Shown piece after piece: positions 1 to 9,790 of a stretch of 64,000 nucleotides of DNA. The DNA lies in NCBI GenBank assembly GCA_037043455.1, contig JAWPHD010005068.1, forward strand, positions 1 through 64,000, read 5' to 3'. The notes under the pieces were generated by a model. The model did no database searches. It was not told where the DNA came from and saw nothing but the letters and a program-made list of their open reading frames with translations. Source of the stretch: Cyrtodaria siliqua (Eukaryota > Mollusca > Bivalvia > Adapedonta > Hiatellidae). A program made the position numbers and the translations under genes. The number at the start of each line of letters is the position of its first letter. The stretch's first letter is position 1.

Positions 1-640
1 GGACTGGTCAGCCTGGTGTAGGTATGATGTGACTGGGTGGGGTATCCTGCCATGGACCCTTGTTTGACATACAGCATATAAAGGGTAGTTCTAGGACTGG
101 TCAGCCTGGTGTAGTGTGTGATGTGACTGGGTGGGTTATCATGCCATGGTCCCTTGTTTGACATATAGCATATAAAGGTGCAGTTCTAGGACTGGTCAGC
201 CTTTGGTGTAGTATGATGTGACTTGGGTGGTGTATCATGCATGGTCCCTTGTTGACATACAGCATAAGGTAGAGAGTTCTAGGACTGGTCAGCCTGGTGT
301 AGTAGTGATGTGACTGGTTGGGGTATCATGTCATGGTCACCTTTGTTTGACATTCAGCATATAAAGGGTAGTTCTAGGACCGGTCAGGCCTGTGTAGGTA
401 TGATGTGGACTGGGTGGGGTATCCTGCCATGGGTCCCTTGTTTGACATTCAGCATATAAAGGGTAGTTCTAGGACTGGTCAGCCTGGTGTAGGTAGTGAT
501 GTGACTGGTGGGGTATCATGTCATGGTCCCTTGTTTGACATTCAGCATATAAAGGGCAGTTCTAGGACTGGTCAGCTGGTGTAGGTATGATGTGACTGGG
601 TGGGGTATCATGTCATGTGTCTATGATGTGGTTTTCCAGT
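1..640 (+). repeat. Minisatellite of about 94-bp units made from a SINE core
   Basis: Seven head-to-tail copies begin near 1, 94, 189, 282, 377, 472 and 565, each with GGACTGGTCAGCCTGG or a close variant. The spacing is 93-95 bp. The array probably continues left of the window. The unit matches the core of the SINE at 20034-20370: a CCCTTGYTTGAC segment, then CTAGGACTGGTC, then AACTGGGTGGG, then TCATGT. In that SINE the core is present once. If the gene at 1677-3150 extends left, the array lies in one of its introns. Confidence 0.9.
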
Positions 641-735
641 GTGGCAGCTCTATAAAGTTAGCCTTGAGCTCACTGCCTTTGTGATATGACTGAAAGACTG
701 TTTAAAGCGGTGTTTAAAACACAAGCATACATTGC
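641..735 (+). mobile_element. 3' tail of the SINE whose core forms the preceding array
   Basis: After the last repeat the sequence leaves the array and runs through a stretch that resembles the SINE tail at 20240-20370. The order is the same: a TGTGGCAGC-like segment, a GCTCACTGC-like segment, then a GAAAGACTGTTTAAAGC-like end that corresponds to GAAAGCGACATTAAGC in the other copy. This supports the array being an internally expanded SINE and not an independent satellite. Confidence 0.6.
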
Positions 736-930
736 TAGATTTGGGTTTTATTGCCAATACATCCTTTGGCTTCATGGTGACTGATAATACGGTAAATACA
801 GTCTCAAAATAAGGAGACATAAGGGAGATGACTTTTTAAAAAATGTCATATGCGTATTATTAATTATAAGAATAGTATAAGGCAAGTTGTTTTTGCATGT
901 TACTAACTGTTGATTATATTTCAACCAATA

Positions 931-1388
931 ATATACTGAAAGGAAAAAGAAACGCGACACAGGGGGAATTTTCGCTATATATGTACAATATGCTGCTGTT
1001 AATCGAATAGTACATGGCGATGTAAGATCTTTCCTTTCGGAAAAAAGACTAAACAACACGTAACACAGCAAATAGTATTCCTGCAAAGTTTCATTTTTGA
1101 CAGAGTACGTGTTTGGCGCAAAATTTTGCCAACTCTTTATGTTAAATACAGTACTGATCATGAACTGGCTCAATTTTTCAAAGAGGAACTTCAACATTTA
1201 TGAATTTCTTGTTACAACATGTACTCTGATTAAAACTTCACAGTTATGTCCTTTCTCTAACTAACTGTAACTTTTTTTTTTACAAAACATTTTGGGATTT
1301 CCTTGGAATATATATGGAATTAAGTGTGCAGTATATACAATATATAGCGTAAATTTCCATGTCACGTTTCTTTTTCCTTTCAGTATAT
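931..1388. mobile_element. MITE-like element with about 28-bp terminal inverted repeats
   Basis: The left end ATATACTGAAAGGAAAAAGA and following AACG is mirrored at the right end, which reads in reverse complement as ATATACTGAAAGGAAAAAGA then AACGTGACA. The element is 458 bp, has no credible ORF and is AT-rich. A related element lies at 59385-59888. TA-type target duplication is possible but cannot be resolved because both flanks are TA-rich. About 70 bp just outside the left end (860-930) is repeated in inverse orientation at 7787-7855. Confidence 0.7.
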
Positions 1389-1676
1389 ATTCAAACCGGT
1401 GGTAGAATAATGAAGAAAAGTTGTAAAATCAAAATGTTATTTAAATATATGTATGCAAGCAGGTTTAAAATCAAGATGATATTGGATGAAAAAAAATGAC
1501 GCTTCAAAAATTGAAGCTTGATAAAAACTTTGAGATTGCCTTGTGTCTCTTTAAAATAGAAGATCAACGACACTTTTGGCCTTCTTTGTACATATAAGCG
1601 AGAATCAGTGAGAAAGTGAGAAGTTCTATAGTCAATCATTACATTCTACTTAATCACTTACCTACATAAATTTCAG

Positions 1677-1779
1677 GATCACAGACAGGAAGTGATCACC
1701 AAGTTCCTTGAGAAGTCATTTTCTGATGACACTGGAAATGTTGAAGCCGAGTTGGAAGAATTTCAATATAGCTCACCTA
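1677..1779 (+). CDS. Penultimate coding exon of an unrecognised protein gene
   Basis: The acceptor ATTTCAG precedes 1677 and the donor GTAAAT starts at 1780. The exon is 103 bp, begins in phase 0 (Asp-His-Arg-Gln) and ends with one base (A) of a split Ser codon that is completed by the exon at 2699. It encodes 34 charged residues with a Lys-Phe-Leu-Glu-Lys helix-like stretch and an acidic segment (EAELEEF). If the donor is not used, the frame adds a short tail (SKCIIL) and stops at 1798, so an alternative terminal exon is possible. The upstream exons are outside the window. Confidence 0.6.
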
Positions 1780-2334
1780 GTAAATGTATCATTTTGTAAT
1801 CAGTTTAATACTTGCTTGATCTCATGATATATTTATGCTTAATCCTATTTATGCTTAATCCGTCAACTTTGGGGTTGTCAGTCAACAGCTTTATGGATTG
1901 TCTCAAGCCGTGATAAAAATCGCGGCAATCTTACTGAATTTCATATCTACTAATACCTTTGGCACAAAACTTTCCAAAATGTGGGATATTTTGCACAATG
2001 ACAGATACAAAAAGAAGATTAAAACTTATAGACAACAGTTTGTTTATGTTTCCAAATAGACAAAATGGCCGATCACAAGTTACGGCAAAGCGAGTAAAAA
2101 ATATTTCACTGTGATATGACACTAAAATCTTCCTTCGCCTTTGGTATGGTTTGGTGTGAACCGTACAGTTACAGTTAGTATAAAATGCTGTTTCAAAAAG
2201 ACAAATTTGCTCAATAAATCTGTTGAGAAAATTGCTCATTTTAATTTAATATTTGTTATCGAACATTCTTAGAGGGACTGTCTATCATTTGTGCAGAAAC
2301 TTTTTATTTCTGATGCACCGAGCACAGGGTTCAG

Positions 2335-2605
2335 CATTACATTAAATCACCTCCTCAGGCTTTGGTTTTCACTTATTACACTTGTCAAGCCTCAGACCTT
2401 GGATTTCACTGATGTTATATTTTACTATCAGTTGAGCCTCAGACCTTGGTTTTACTGATACAGTATTACGTTAGTCAATTTAGTCTTAGACCTTGGGTTT
2501 CTTTGAAACAGTTTTACACTGGTCAGCTCCATACCTTTGGTTTCACTGATACGGTATTAGTCTCAATCTAATAAACCTCAGACCTTCGGTTTTACTGACC
2601 TTTCT
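2335..2605 (+). repeat. Degenerate tandem repeat of about 60 bp in the intron before 2699
   Basis: Five diverged units share CCTCAGACCTTGG followed by TTTTACTGATA and a TATTAC stretch. They fill most of the distal intron between the two exons. The array ends about 95 bp before the acceptor. Confidence 0.6.
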
Positions 2606-2698
2606 GCAAAAAATTCGTAATTATATCAGCGCGCCCTCTGCTATATTAAACTCAGAAGAATCAGAAAATGAAAGTTAATACATTTCTTTTATATACAG

Positions 2699-3150
2699 GT
2701 CTGAAACAACCAAGTATACTGCAATACACCTCACCGCTGAAGGATCTGCCAAAACCACAATGTTCACTACTCAGGAAAGAGAAACCCTCCGATCTTTTTA
2801 AATACTTTTCTCCGACAAAGAAAGCAAACGACAAACCTCAAAATGATTCTGACACTACCTGTTCCAGCCCAGATGATAAATCGAGTGGTCAGATGGAACA
2901 GTGTTTAAACAGCAGTCATCCTAACCATTCAGAAAGCTCATTATCAAATAACAGAATGCAAGGTCAAATTAAAAGGTCTTTGAACGGTCAAGGGCAGAGT
3001 GTGAGTGATCAAGGTCAGAGCGTGGATGAGTTGCAGGATGACCTTGAAACACTTTTTAAGGACAGTGAGGATGAGTGGGATGTTGAGGAATTAACGCCTC
3101 CGGTTAAGAAAAGGAAAATACAGCCTTTCAAACCACCTTGTGTAAAATGA
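2699..3150 (+). CDS. Terminal coding exon of an unrecognised Lys/Ser-rich, probably nuclear protein
   Basis: The acceptor TATACAG ends at 2698 and the first two bases complete the Ser codon split from 1779. The frame is open to TGA at 3148-3150, giving about 150 residues. I do not recognise the family. Visible features are a DLFKYFSPTKK segment, a long Ser/Asn/Gln-rich low-complexity middle, an acidic cluster (LFKDSEDEWDVEE) and a basic PVKKRKIQP stretch near the C-terminus that looks like a nuclear localisation signal. The layout (disordered tail, acidic patch, NLS) is common in chromatin and DNA-repair proteins, but no function is claimed. The reading frame also opens at an ATG at 2668 inside the intron. 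The exact phase match with 1677-1779 makes splicing the better explanation. Confidence 0.65.
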
Positions 3151-3284
3151 AGGTCGTTCATGGTCCGTGTAAGGCCAATGTTATTAGCAGTATATGAAGA
3201 AGGCAAAGGTCACAAGGGCTCCAGGTGTATAGTTGCATTAATTGCAGTAACTGTGTTAACCACCATGACCATCAGGCTGGCAAG

Positions 3285-3660
3285 ATCTGATTTAAGCCAC
3301 ATTGAGCTAGTGGTCAAGTTAAAAACTGGATAACTCAGCAACATTGAGCTAGTGATCGAGGTAAAAATTGGATAATTCAGCCACATTGAGCTAGTGGTCA
3401 AGTTAAAAACTGGATATCAGCAACATTGAGCTAGGGGTCAAGTTAAAAACACATTGAGTTAGTTGTCAAGTTAAAAACTGGATATCTCAGCCACATTGAG
3501 CCAGTGGTCAAGTTAAAAACTGGATAACTCGGCCACATTGAGCTAGTGGTCAAATACTGGATATCTCAGGCACATTGAGCCAGCGGTAAAGTTAGGATAA
3601 CTCGGCCGCATTGAGCTAGAGGTCAGTTAAAAACTGGATTGAGCTAGTGGTCTAGAGGAA
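3285..3660 (+). repeat. Tandem repeat of about 41 bp in the 3' flank
   Basis: About nine copies of a unit containing CACATTGAGCTAGTGGTCAA and AAAACTGGATAACTCAG occur with indels and point changes. They begin 135 bp after the stop codon at 3150, so they are probably within the 3' UTR or its immediate flank. Confidence 0.85.
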
Positions 3661-3779
3661 AAGTTATGTTTTAAATGTTTATAAGCTTGCATATTTATTG
3701 TATAGCCAGTTACAGAGTGTTTTCTATGAAAGCGATTATTTACAGTGTGTTTCAGTACAATCTGACATTTGTTCTGATC

Positions 3780-3975
3780 ATACTCGCAGCGGCCTCAGCA
3801 TCTCAGTGGAGAAGGTGTTGCACTTAAGAGCCGCAAACCGCCATCCTTTGTAGGTTCGAGCTCTGTTAGTGGCAGTCTGATGGGAGTACATCCTTCATCT
3901 CTCTCCCTTTGAGGTTGCTGCCCCAGTATGACCCTGCATGTGTCAAAGGGTGCTTGAAACCCCAGTTACATTCAT
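3780..3975 (+). mobile_element. tRNA-derived SINE-like element
   Basis: The head carries a tRNA-like region with a box-B-like GGTTCGAGCTC near 3852. A non-tRNA body follows, ending in a segment reading GTGCTTGAAACCCC. The head cannot be folded into a complete tRNA by eye, so a functional tRNA gene is unlikely. The family differs from the two other SINE types in this window. Confidence 0.5.
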
Positions 3976-4005
3976 GGATTATATTGGTTGCCTTATTTTA
4001 AAAAT

Positions 4006-4011
4006 AATAAA
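4006..4011 (+). other. Candidate polyadenylation signal (AATAAA)
   Basis: AATAAA occurs about 855 bp after the stop codon of the unrecognised gene and about 30 bp after the SINE-like element at 3780-3975. It is the clearest such hexamer noticed downstream. Whether it is used cannot be told from sequence. Confidence 0.3.
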
Positions 4012-4842
4012 AGCTACTAATGATGAATGAAAATGTGTTGTTTCTTTTCGGTTTCCATACTGTCAGACTAACGGGTTATATACACTGGGATAGTTTGAGT
4101 AACTTATAACTTCTGCATATTCTGTAGCTTCATTATAGTGATCCGATACAAATGCATGCAAGCTCACCAGAGCCCTACAAAATCCATAACCTGGTAAGCA
4201 GTATAATACCGGTCACAGTCGGCAAGTTCCATTAAAGAACAGCCACACGATTTTAGGCCTCGACGAAGAACAATAAGAGCTGATTTACTCACCCACATCT
4301 TCGACATGACCACTAGCATCTGTTTATATTTTGGATAATCTCGGATCTCAAAAACCATCAGATGTTATAAAACTTCACACATGTATTTCAGATAATATTA
4401 AAAAAAAAGATGTTACGGAACAAGGTCCCAAAGGATGACACAAGCGCTCTGGCGGAGACCCCAGCCGCCTCAGTCTCATGTTTTATATACATGTGTATAG
4501 GAAACTCTTGAAGATAACCCAAGAAATAGAGCTCATATATTGAATTTTGCATTTATAGCAAATATATTTTATGTATAAATATATAGACTTTTTTTTTCTT
4601 TTCTAAAACTGTAATGGCTTCTTAGAAGTCACAGACTTTAGTAAATTTGGATATGATGAGAGAGAAATTACAGATTAAACTGTTTTCTGAACAGGCCTAT
4701 CAGAAAATCAATGGTTGTCGGTGACAATATATATACTTCTGTGTGCCTGATTTCTTGTAACAGTGAGGTCAATGTTCAAATTTATAGTGCCTCACTGGAA
4801 TACAACAATGCCATAGGCACATAACATGATACCCCATCTAGT
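4012..4842. other. Intergenic, nothing recognised
   Basis: AT-rich sequence with no ORF showing family resemblance, no clear tandem structure and no RNA gene. Short open frames here look random. Confidence 0.5.
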
Positions 4843-5048
4843 CATGTAACGACACCGCGCCAACCAGTCTGTAATGACACCGCGCCAACCAGTTTGTAAT
4901 GACACCGCACCAACCAGTCTGTAATGACACCACGCCAACCAGTCTGTAATTGCACCTCGCCAACCAGTCTGCAATGACACCGTCCCAACCAGTCTGTAAT
5001 GACACCGCGCCATCCAGTCTGTAATGATGCCGCACCAACCAGTCTTAC
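4843..5048. repeat. 25-bp minisatellite, about 8 copies
   Basis: The unit is CCAACCAGTCTGTAATGACA plus CCGCG, repeated with few substitutions. One-base frame drift per copy keeps several frames open on the minus strand. Those ORFs are by-products of the repeat. Confidence 0.9.
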
Positions 5049-5404
5049 CACTGCTCTTTATACACGCCACGCCGTACATTTAAAAAATGCAATGTTTTTG
5101 ATTTTTCGATTGTTTTTAGTCCACTGGTTGTTTGCTCAAATCAAGATTGTAATTTATGTTAGTACACTAGTCTCTTTGTCCCAAAGGTTAACATGTGGCG
5201 ATAAATGGTGGCATGAGATTTGCTCTACTTCTTTCAGTTAAAACATAATTAACTTTAACATCTTTAACATCTCTAGAATTTCAAAAAATACCAAGTGGTA
5301 TGTCTATAAACGTCCATATGTATTAAAAGTAAAGAAAAAAGCATCTCCAGATGTCAAATAAATGAGACTAGGTTCCCTAGACTTTTTGACCAATCTCAGT
5401 ATTT

Positions 5405-5735
5405 TTTTTCCCGTGTGGTTGCTGGGGTAGAATACAACCACTGCAAATCCCGCTAGAAACAACCTCGTTCATTTTGTCATTTTTTATCTTGCTCCTTCAA
5501 GGTCTTCATCATGACCACGAGTATGCAAACATGGAATCGTGGCTTCATCATAAACTGAGTGTCTACTATAGAATTTGCAGCAATCCGCAGTTCTGCAGGT
5601 TAGAAGGTTCTAGGCCCATTCCCCATATTTATCTTGATATCAGTAAATGGAGGATGAGTCTGGCACGTTCATTCCTCTAGGTGCCATATAACCTTTCATA
5701 TGTTGGTGTGCCGTGAAATTTATTTTGGTTGACAC
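5405..5735 (+). repeat. Dispersed repeat, copy 1
   Basis: This stretch shares order and wording with 30550-30855: GTAGAATACAACCACTGCAA, then AAGGTCTTCATCATGA-like, then GGTTCTAGGCCCATTC, then GGAGGATGAGTCTGGCA, then CATATAACCTTTCATATG-like. The end resembles a SINE or MITE tail. Class is uncertain. Confidence 0.65.
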
Positions 5736-5825
5736 GTATCATATATATGTTTTGCTGGACTCCTTATCAACATATTAGGTAATACTGAGTTGCTTACCAT
5801 ACAGAGGGATCCACTACTCCTACCT

Positions 5826-6354
5826 ATACTGAACAAAAAAAGAAACGTCCGCTGATGTTGATGCTCATTGCCTAGACAGAAAAACTGGAAAATAGTAATG
5901 ATGTAAGAATAATTAGATAAACCGCCAACAATAATCCAAAGATGTTTTTGAAAAGTTCACTACACAAGGGAGTTAGCCCCCTCTTTCTTAAAAAGTGCAT
6001 TTTGGCCACAAAAACAAATCTACGAAAATTACCGACATTTGTCTGAGATAATATTCTCGATATGTTCCTTACCAAAACAATCACACAAAAAACAACATAG
6101 ATTGTGTAGATAGCAGCTTTTGATTATCAGCCATCATCAAATAACCCCCTTTTACATTTCCATATCCATAAACGATTATTGCAAATTTTAAAACTGTTTA
6201 ATGGGATATTTAGTATATACTCACTTAAGTGTGCTTACAAACAATGCATTGTTTTTTGTTTTATTAAAATGCTGTTTAAGCGTTTATAAGCGCTCAAAAA
6301 CTCGCCCATGGAAATGCAACCAAAAAAAGTCGGACGTTTTTTTTTTGTTCATTA
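5826..6354. mobile_element. MITE-like element, about 0.53 kb
   Basis: The left end (TATACTGAACAAAAAAAGAA then ACGTCCG) is mirrored at the right end (CGGACG then a T-run then GTTCA). Internal sequence around 6200-6250, in reverse complement, matches the element at 50338-50932 (TTTGTAAGCACACTT, then ACTAAATAT, then AAACAG). No transposase is present. Confidence 0.6.
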
Positions 6355-7149
6355 TATTTCCACGCTAAGTGATCATTGAAAAGGCATGAAAAGACATTTG
6401 ACAAGGCATGAAAAGCCATTATTTACTGCTAACATTCTACATGACCGATAAGCTCTGGTATATAAACTAAAGCCCGACTAAAATGTTCTCTTTGAAAACA
6501 ATGGTCAATTGAAAACAACAGTAGGGTATTGCAGTATATCATACTCTGTTATAAAGCCAAAAAAAGGAGCAAACTAACAAGTAAGCTGTTCCAGGGCTTT
6601 ATATGACCTTTATCATCCCAGGCTGTTCTAAATACAAAACTTTGTTGATTAAATCTTCTTTTTTTTTTAAAAGAAAAAACACCAAAACACAACTGAACAC
6701 CTGCTTTTACATTTCAATGTGTTCTTTTACGTTTTCTCATGCAATTGTGTGTCTAAGTGATTTACAGTTACAAATCTCACACTCCCACCCCACATACCCC
6801 AAATACAATAGGCTGAAAATAGGTCCTTAAGTTAACCGAATACAGTTCTCCGGTTCTTTTAGAAATAATGTAGTAGGATAGACATTCACGGGACCTCACA
6901 GTTAACATCTCCTTCCGTTGAAACCAAATAGTGGGTATGTTTATAATATAAAGTGACTTAAATTGCTAATCCCTCAAATGTTGAATGCTTTACTGAAAAG
7001 AATGAGGCCTAATACACTGTATATACTTATGTATTACTAGAAGGCCACAGCTCACGTGTCGAGCCATATTATGAAGAAATCCAGATGTTTTAAAACCAAT
7101 GTCAATCCCAAGAGATATTCGTTTAATAAATGTCATTAACTGTGGTGCA
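6355..7149. other. Intergenic, nothing recognised
   Basis: AT-rich non-coding sequence. No conserved protein signature, tandem array or RNA gene was seen. Confidence 0.5.
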
Positions 7150-7545
7150 TGTCATAGCGGAGAACGGGTGTGAACTATATTTCGTCGAAAGTAAGTCGCA
7201 GCGACCCGACATTTTGCACATGATGCTAGATGCATATAAGGAACATTGTGATGAAGTTTGGTGAAAATTCTGCTAGAGAGAAACAAGATACACATGCCGT
7301 ATCTCAGAGACCGGACATGGCCTATATTTCGTCGGAAGTAGGTCACAGCGATCCGAAATTTTGCGCATGATATTAAATCAATATAAGGAAGTTGGTGAAA
7401 ATCCTGCAAGAAAGAAGCAAGATACGCGTGTCGTAGCGGAGACCAAACGTGAACTATATTTCGTTAAAAGTAGGTCACAACCACCCGAAAGTGTGTACCT
7501 TACGTCCATATAATCCATAATCAGCATGGTGTTGGAGTTGGTTAA
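7150..7545. repeat. Dispersed repeat with internal 130-150 bp periodicity
   Basis: Three units begin near 7171, 7319 and 7450 with CTATATTTCGT followed by AAGTAGGTCACAG-like sequence and a later AAATCCTGCAAG-like segment. This resembles other internally periodic repeats in the window (8560-9790, 22690-23200, 55440-56060) but is not the same family. Confidence 0.7.
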
Positions 7546-8559
7546 AAAATCCTGCAAGTAACTAAGAAGATATTAAGAAATTCGGACGCAAGGACTAACG
7601 AACGGATACGCATACACCCGGACATTGTGACCGTTAACAATGTGTCCAAAGCATGTGGATGTCCCACTGCTTTAAGCAAACGGCAAAGGATAAAAATTAG
7701 CGTGTCTTTATTTATTTAGCATCATTTTGATTTTTAAAAAAAAAATGGATTTTCATGTTTTCTTCTTTTTCACCATAGGTTTAAATATATTATTGGTGCA
7801 ATATAATCAACAGTTAGTTATACGCAAAAACAATTCGCTGTATACTTATATTCTTATTATTAGTATTATTGCTTGGACAAATGCATCGTGTGTAGAAAAA
7901 CTAACGGGACGTCCCGAGTTTTAAAAAAAAAAATCAAGTTTTTTTAAGTTTGGATTTCATAGATGTGAAAATTTGAAAATGTTATAATAATTACTACAAA
8001 CTATGACAAAGAAATGGAATAACTCGATTAGAAACACATATAACCACAGACCTAATAACATATTAATATGTCTGTGATATAACACAAGTTACGATACTGA
8101 AAAGATGATCATGGGTATTACTTTAATAATTTCAAATAATTTAGTAGTATTGGTCATTGAAATTGTCGTAGTTTCATGATAACCCACACAAAATAAGAGT
8201 CGTCAATGTTGGTTTACACAAATCAACATTTGTTTTTTGTTATATTTCTTCAGTTTATTTATATCTCCATATATGTTGTTTTTTTCCACAGCTAAAAATA
8301 GATCAGTGTACATCCGATGTGCGGCTAAAAATAGACGCTTAGTCCGGTATTTCCCTAAACTATATTATTTCAAATATACCTTAATAAGAAACAAAACAAC
8401 CCTGTTTATAAATAGTTACAAAGTTGTTGTTTTACAAGCGGGTAGGGGTAAAAGTCGTACCGTACTCAAATAACACGGATATTGCTATTGCTAGCGATGA
8501 CCATTATATCACAGCAGGCGGCGGCGGGTGTCCGGCAATGAAGTGTCCGCACCATGACT
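7546..8559. other. Intergenic with two small repeat fragments
   Basis: 7787-7855 is an inverted copy of 860-930 (ATAATCAACAGTTAGT and following). 8041-8080 contains the palindromic motif CAGACCTAATAACATATTAA then TATGTCTG, which recurs inverted at 12741-12775. No gene is supported. Confidence 0.5.
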
Positions 8560-9790
8560 GGAGTAGTTTTAATCCAATCTTGATAAACTTGGAAACAATG
8601 TTTATGGCCACAATAGCTCGGTCAAGTTCGACAACCAACGCTATTGCTCAAGAAACACCGGAGTTATGGCCCTTGGATTGTTGAAAATTGACGGTGTCCG
8701 CTCCATAACTGGCGCAATTTTAATCCAATCTTGAAACTTGGACACAATGTTTATGGCTCACTCAATTTCAATAACCACGGCGGATTTGTAACCGGAGGCC
8801 CCGGGTTCAATCCTCCGTGGTGCCACTGAGTTCCGTCGGTGTGTTCTTGGGCAAGACACTTTCCCTCAGCCTCGTCCGTCGGATGGGGACGTAAACCGGG
8901 CGGTCCCGTGTATCGGTCTATCCTCCGAGCACGTAAAAGAACCATAGGAATCTATTCGATAATAAGAGTAGGGCAGGTTCCCGGATTTCTATGTATCCTT
9001 CCCCTCTCTCTGGGGCGGCTCTAAATAACCTATACTGTGTTGATGAGCCGTTAAACAACATTCAGTTCAATTCTCAAGAAACACCGGAGTTATGGCCCAT
9101 GGATTGCTGAAAATTAACAAAATTGACGGAATCCGCTGTATAACTGGAGTGATTTTAATCCAATCTTGATGAAACTTGGAAACAATTTTTATGGCCACAA
9201 TAGCTCGGTCTAGTTCGATAACCAACTTTATTGCTCAAGAAACACCAGAGTTATGGCCCTTTTATTTTTTAGAAAAAATACGATTTTTGCGGTTTCCAGT
9301 CAATAACTTTAATTCTTATAATTCGATCTTGATGAAACTTTGAGACAATGTTTATGGGCATATTTTCTCGGTCAAGTTCGATAACCAGCGATATTGCACG
9401 CATAATGGTGGAGTTATGACCCTTTTATTTTTTGAAAATTGATGATTTTAGTGGTTTCTGCTCAATAACTTTAACATTTATAATTCGATCTTCATGAAAC
9501 TTAAGGATAATGTTTATGAGCATAATATCTCAATCAAGTTCGAAAACCAGCCACATCGTACCTATAATGCGGAGTTATGGCTCTTTGATTTTTTTGAAAA
9601 TTTACGTTTTTTTTTGTTTCCTGCTCAATAACTTTAACATTTATAATCCAATCTTGGTGAAACTTGGGTACAGTGTTTATCTCAAAGACAATAACCAGTC
9701 ACATCGCACCTATTATGCCGGAGTTATGGCCATTTGATTTTTGAAAATTGCCTATTTTTGCGGTTTCCGCTCAATAATCCGATCTTGATG
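8560..9790 (+). repeat. Periodic repeat of about 155 bp, interrupted by a SINE
   Basis: At least seven diverged units share a TAATCCAATCTTGATGAAAC-like start, then ACAATGTTTATGG, then TCAAGTTCGATAACCA, then GGAGTTATGGCC. The SINE at 8766-9068 interrupts a unit. Fragments of the same family occur at 19365-19455 and near 49085-49115. The block runs toward a GACGGACGTATATTGTGTCA segment near 9864-9900, similar to one at 19549-19581. Confidence 0.8.
8766..9068 (+). mobile_element. tRNA-derived SINE, family B (unexpanded copy)
   Basis: The tRNA-like part retains a box B, GGGTTCAATCC, near 8807. It is followed by a conserved central domain (TGTTCTTGGGCAAGACACTT), a CCGTCGGATGGGGACGT segment, GGTCCCGTGTATCGG, and a CATAGGAATC to GGATTTCTATG segment. 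The tail ends near GAGCCGTTAAACAACATTC. The 46-bp class minisatellite at 38190-46470 corresponds to the CATAGGAATC to GGATTTCTATG segment of this element. Other copies are at 21843-22060 (-), 38117-38196 (+) and 60855-60975 (+). Confidence 0.8.
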
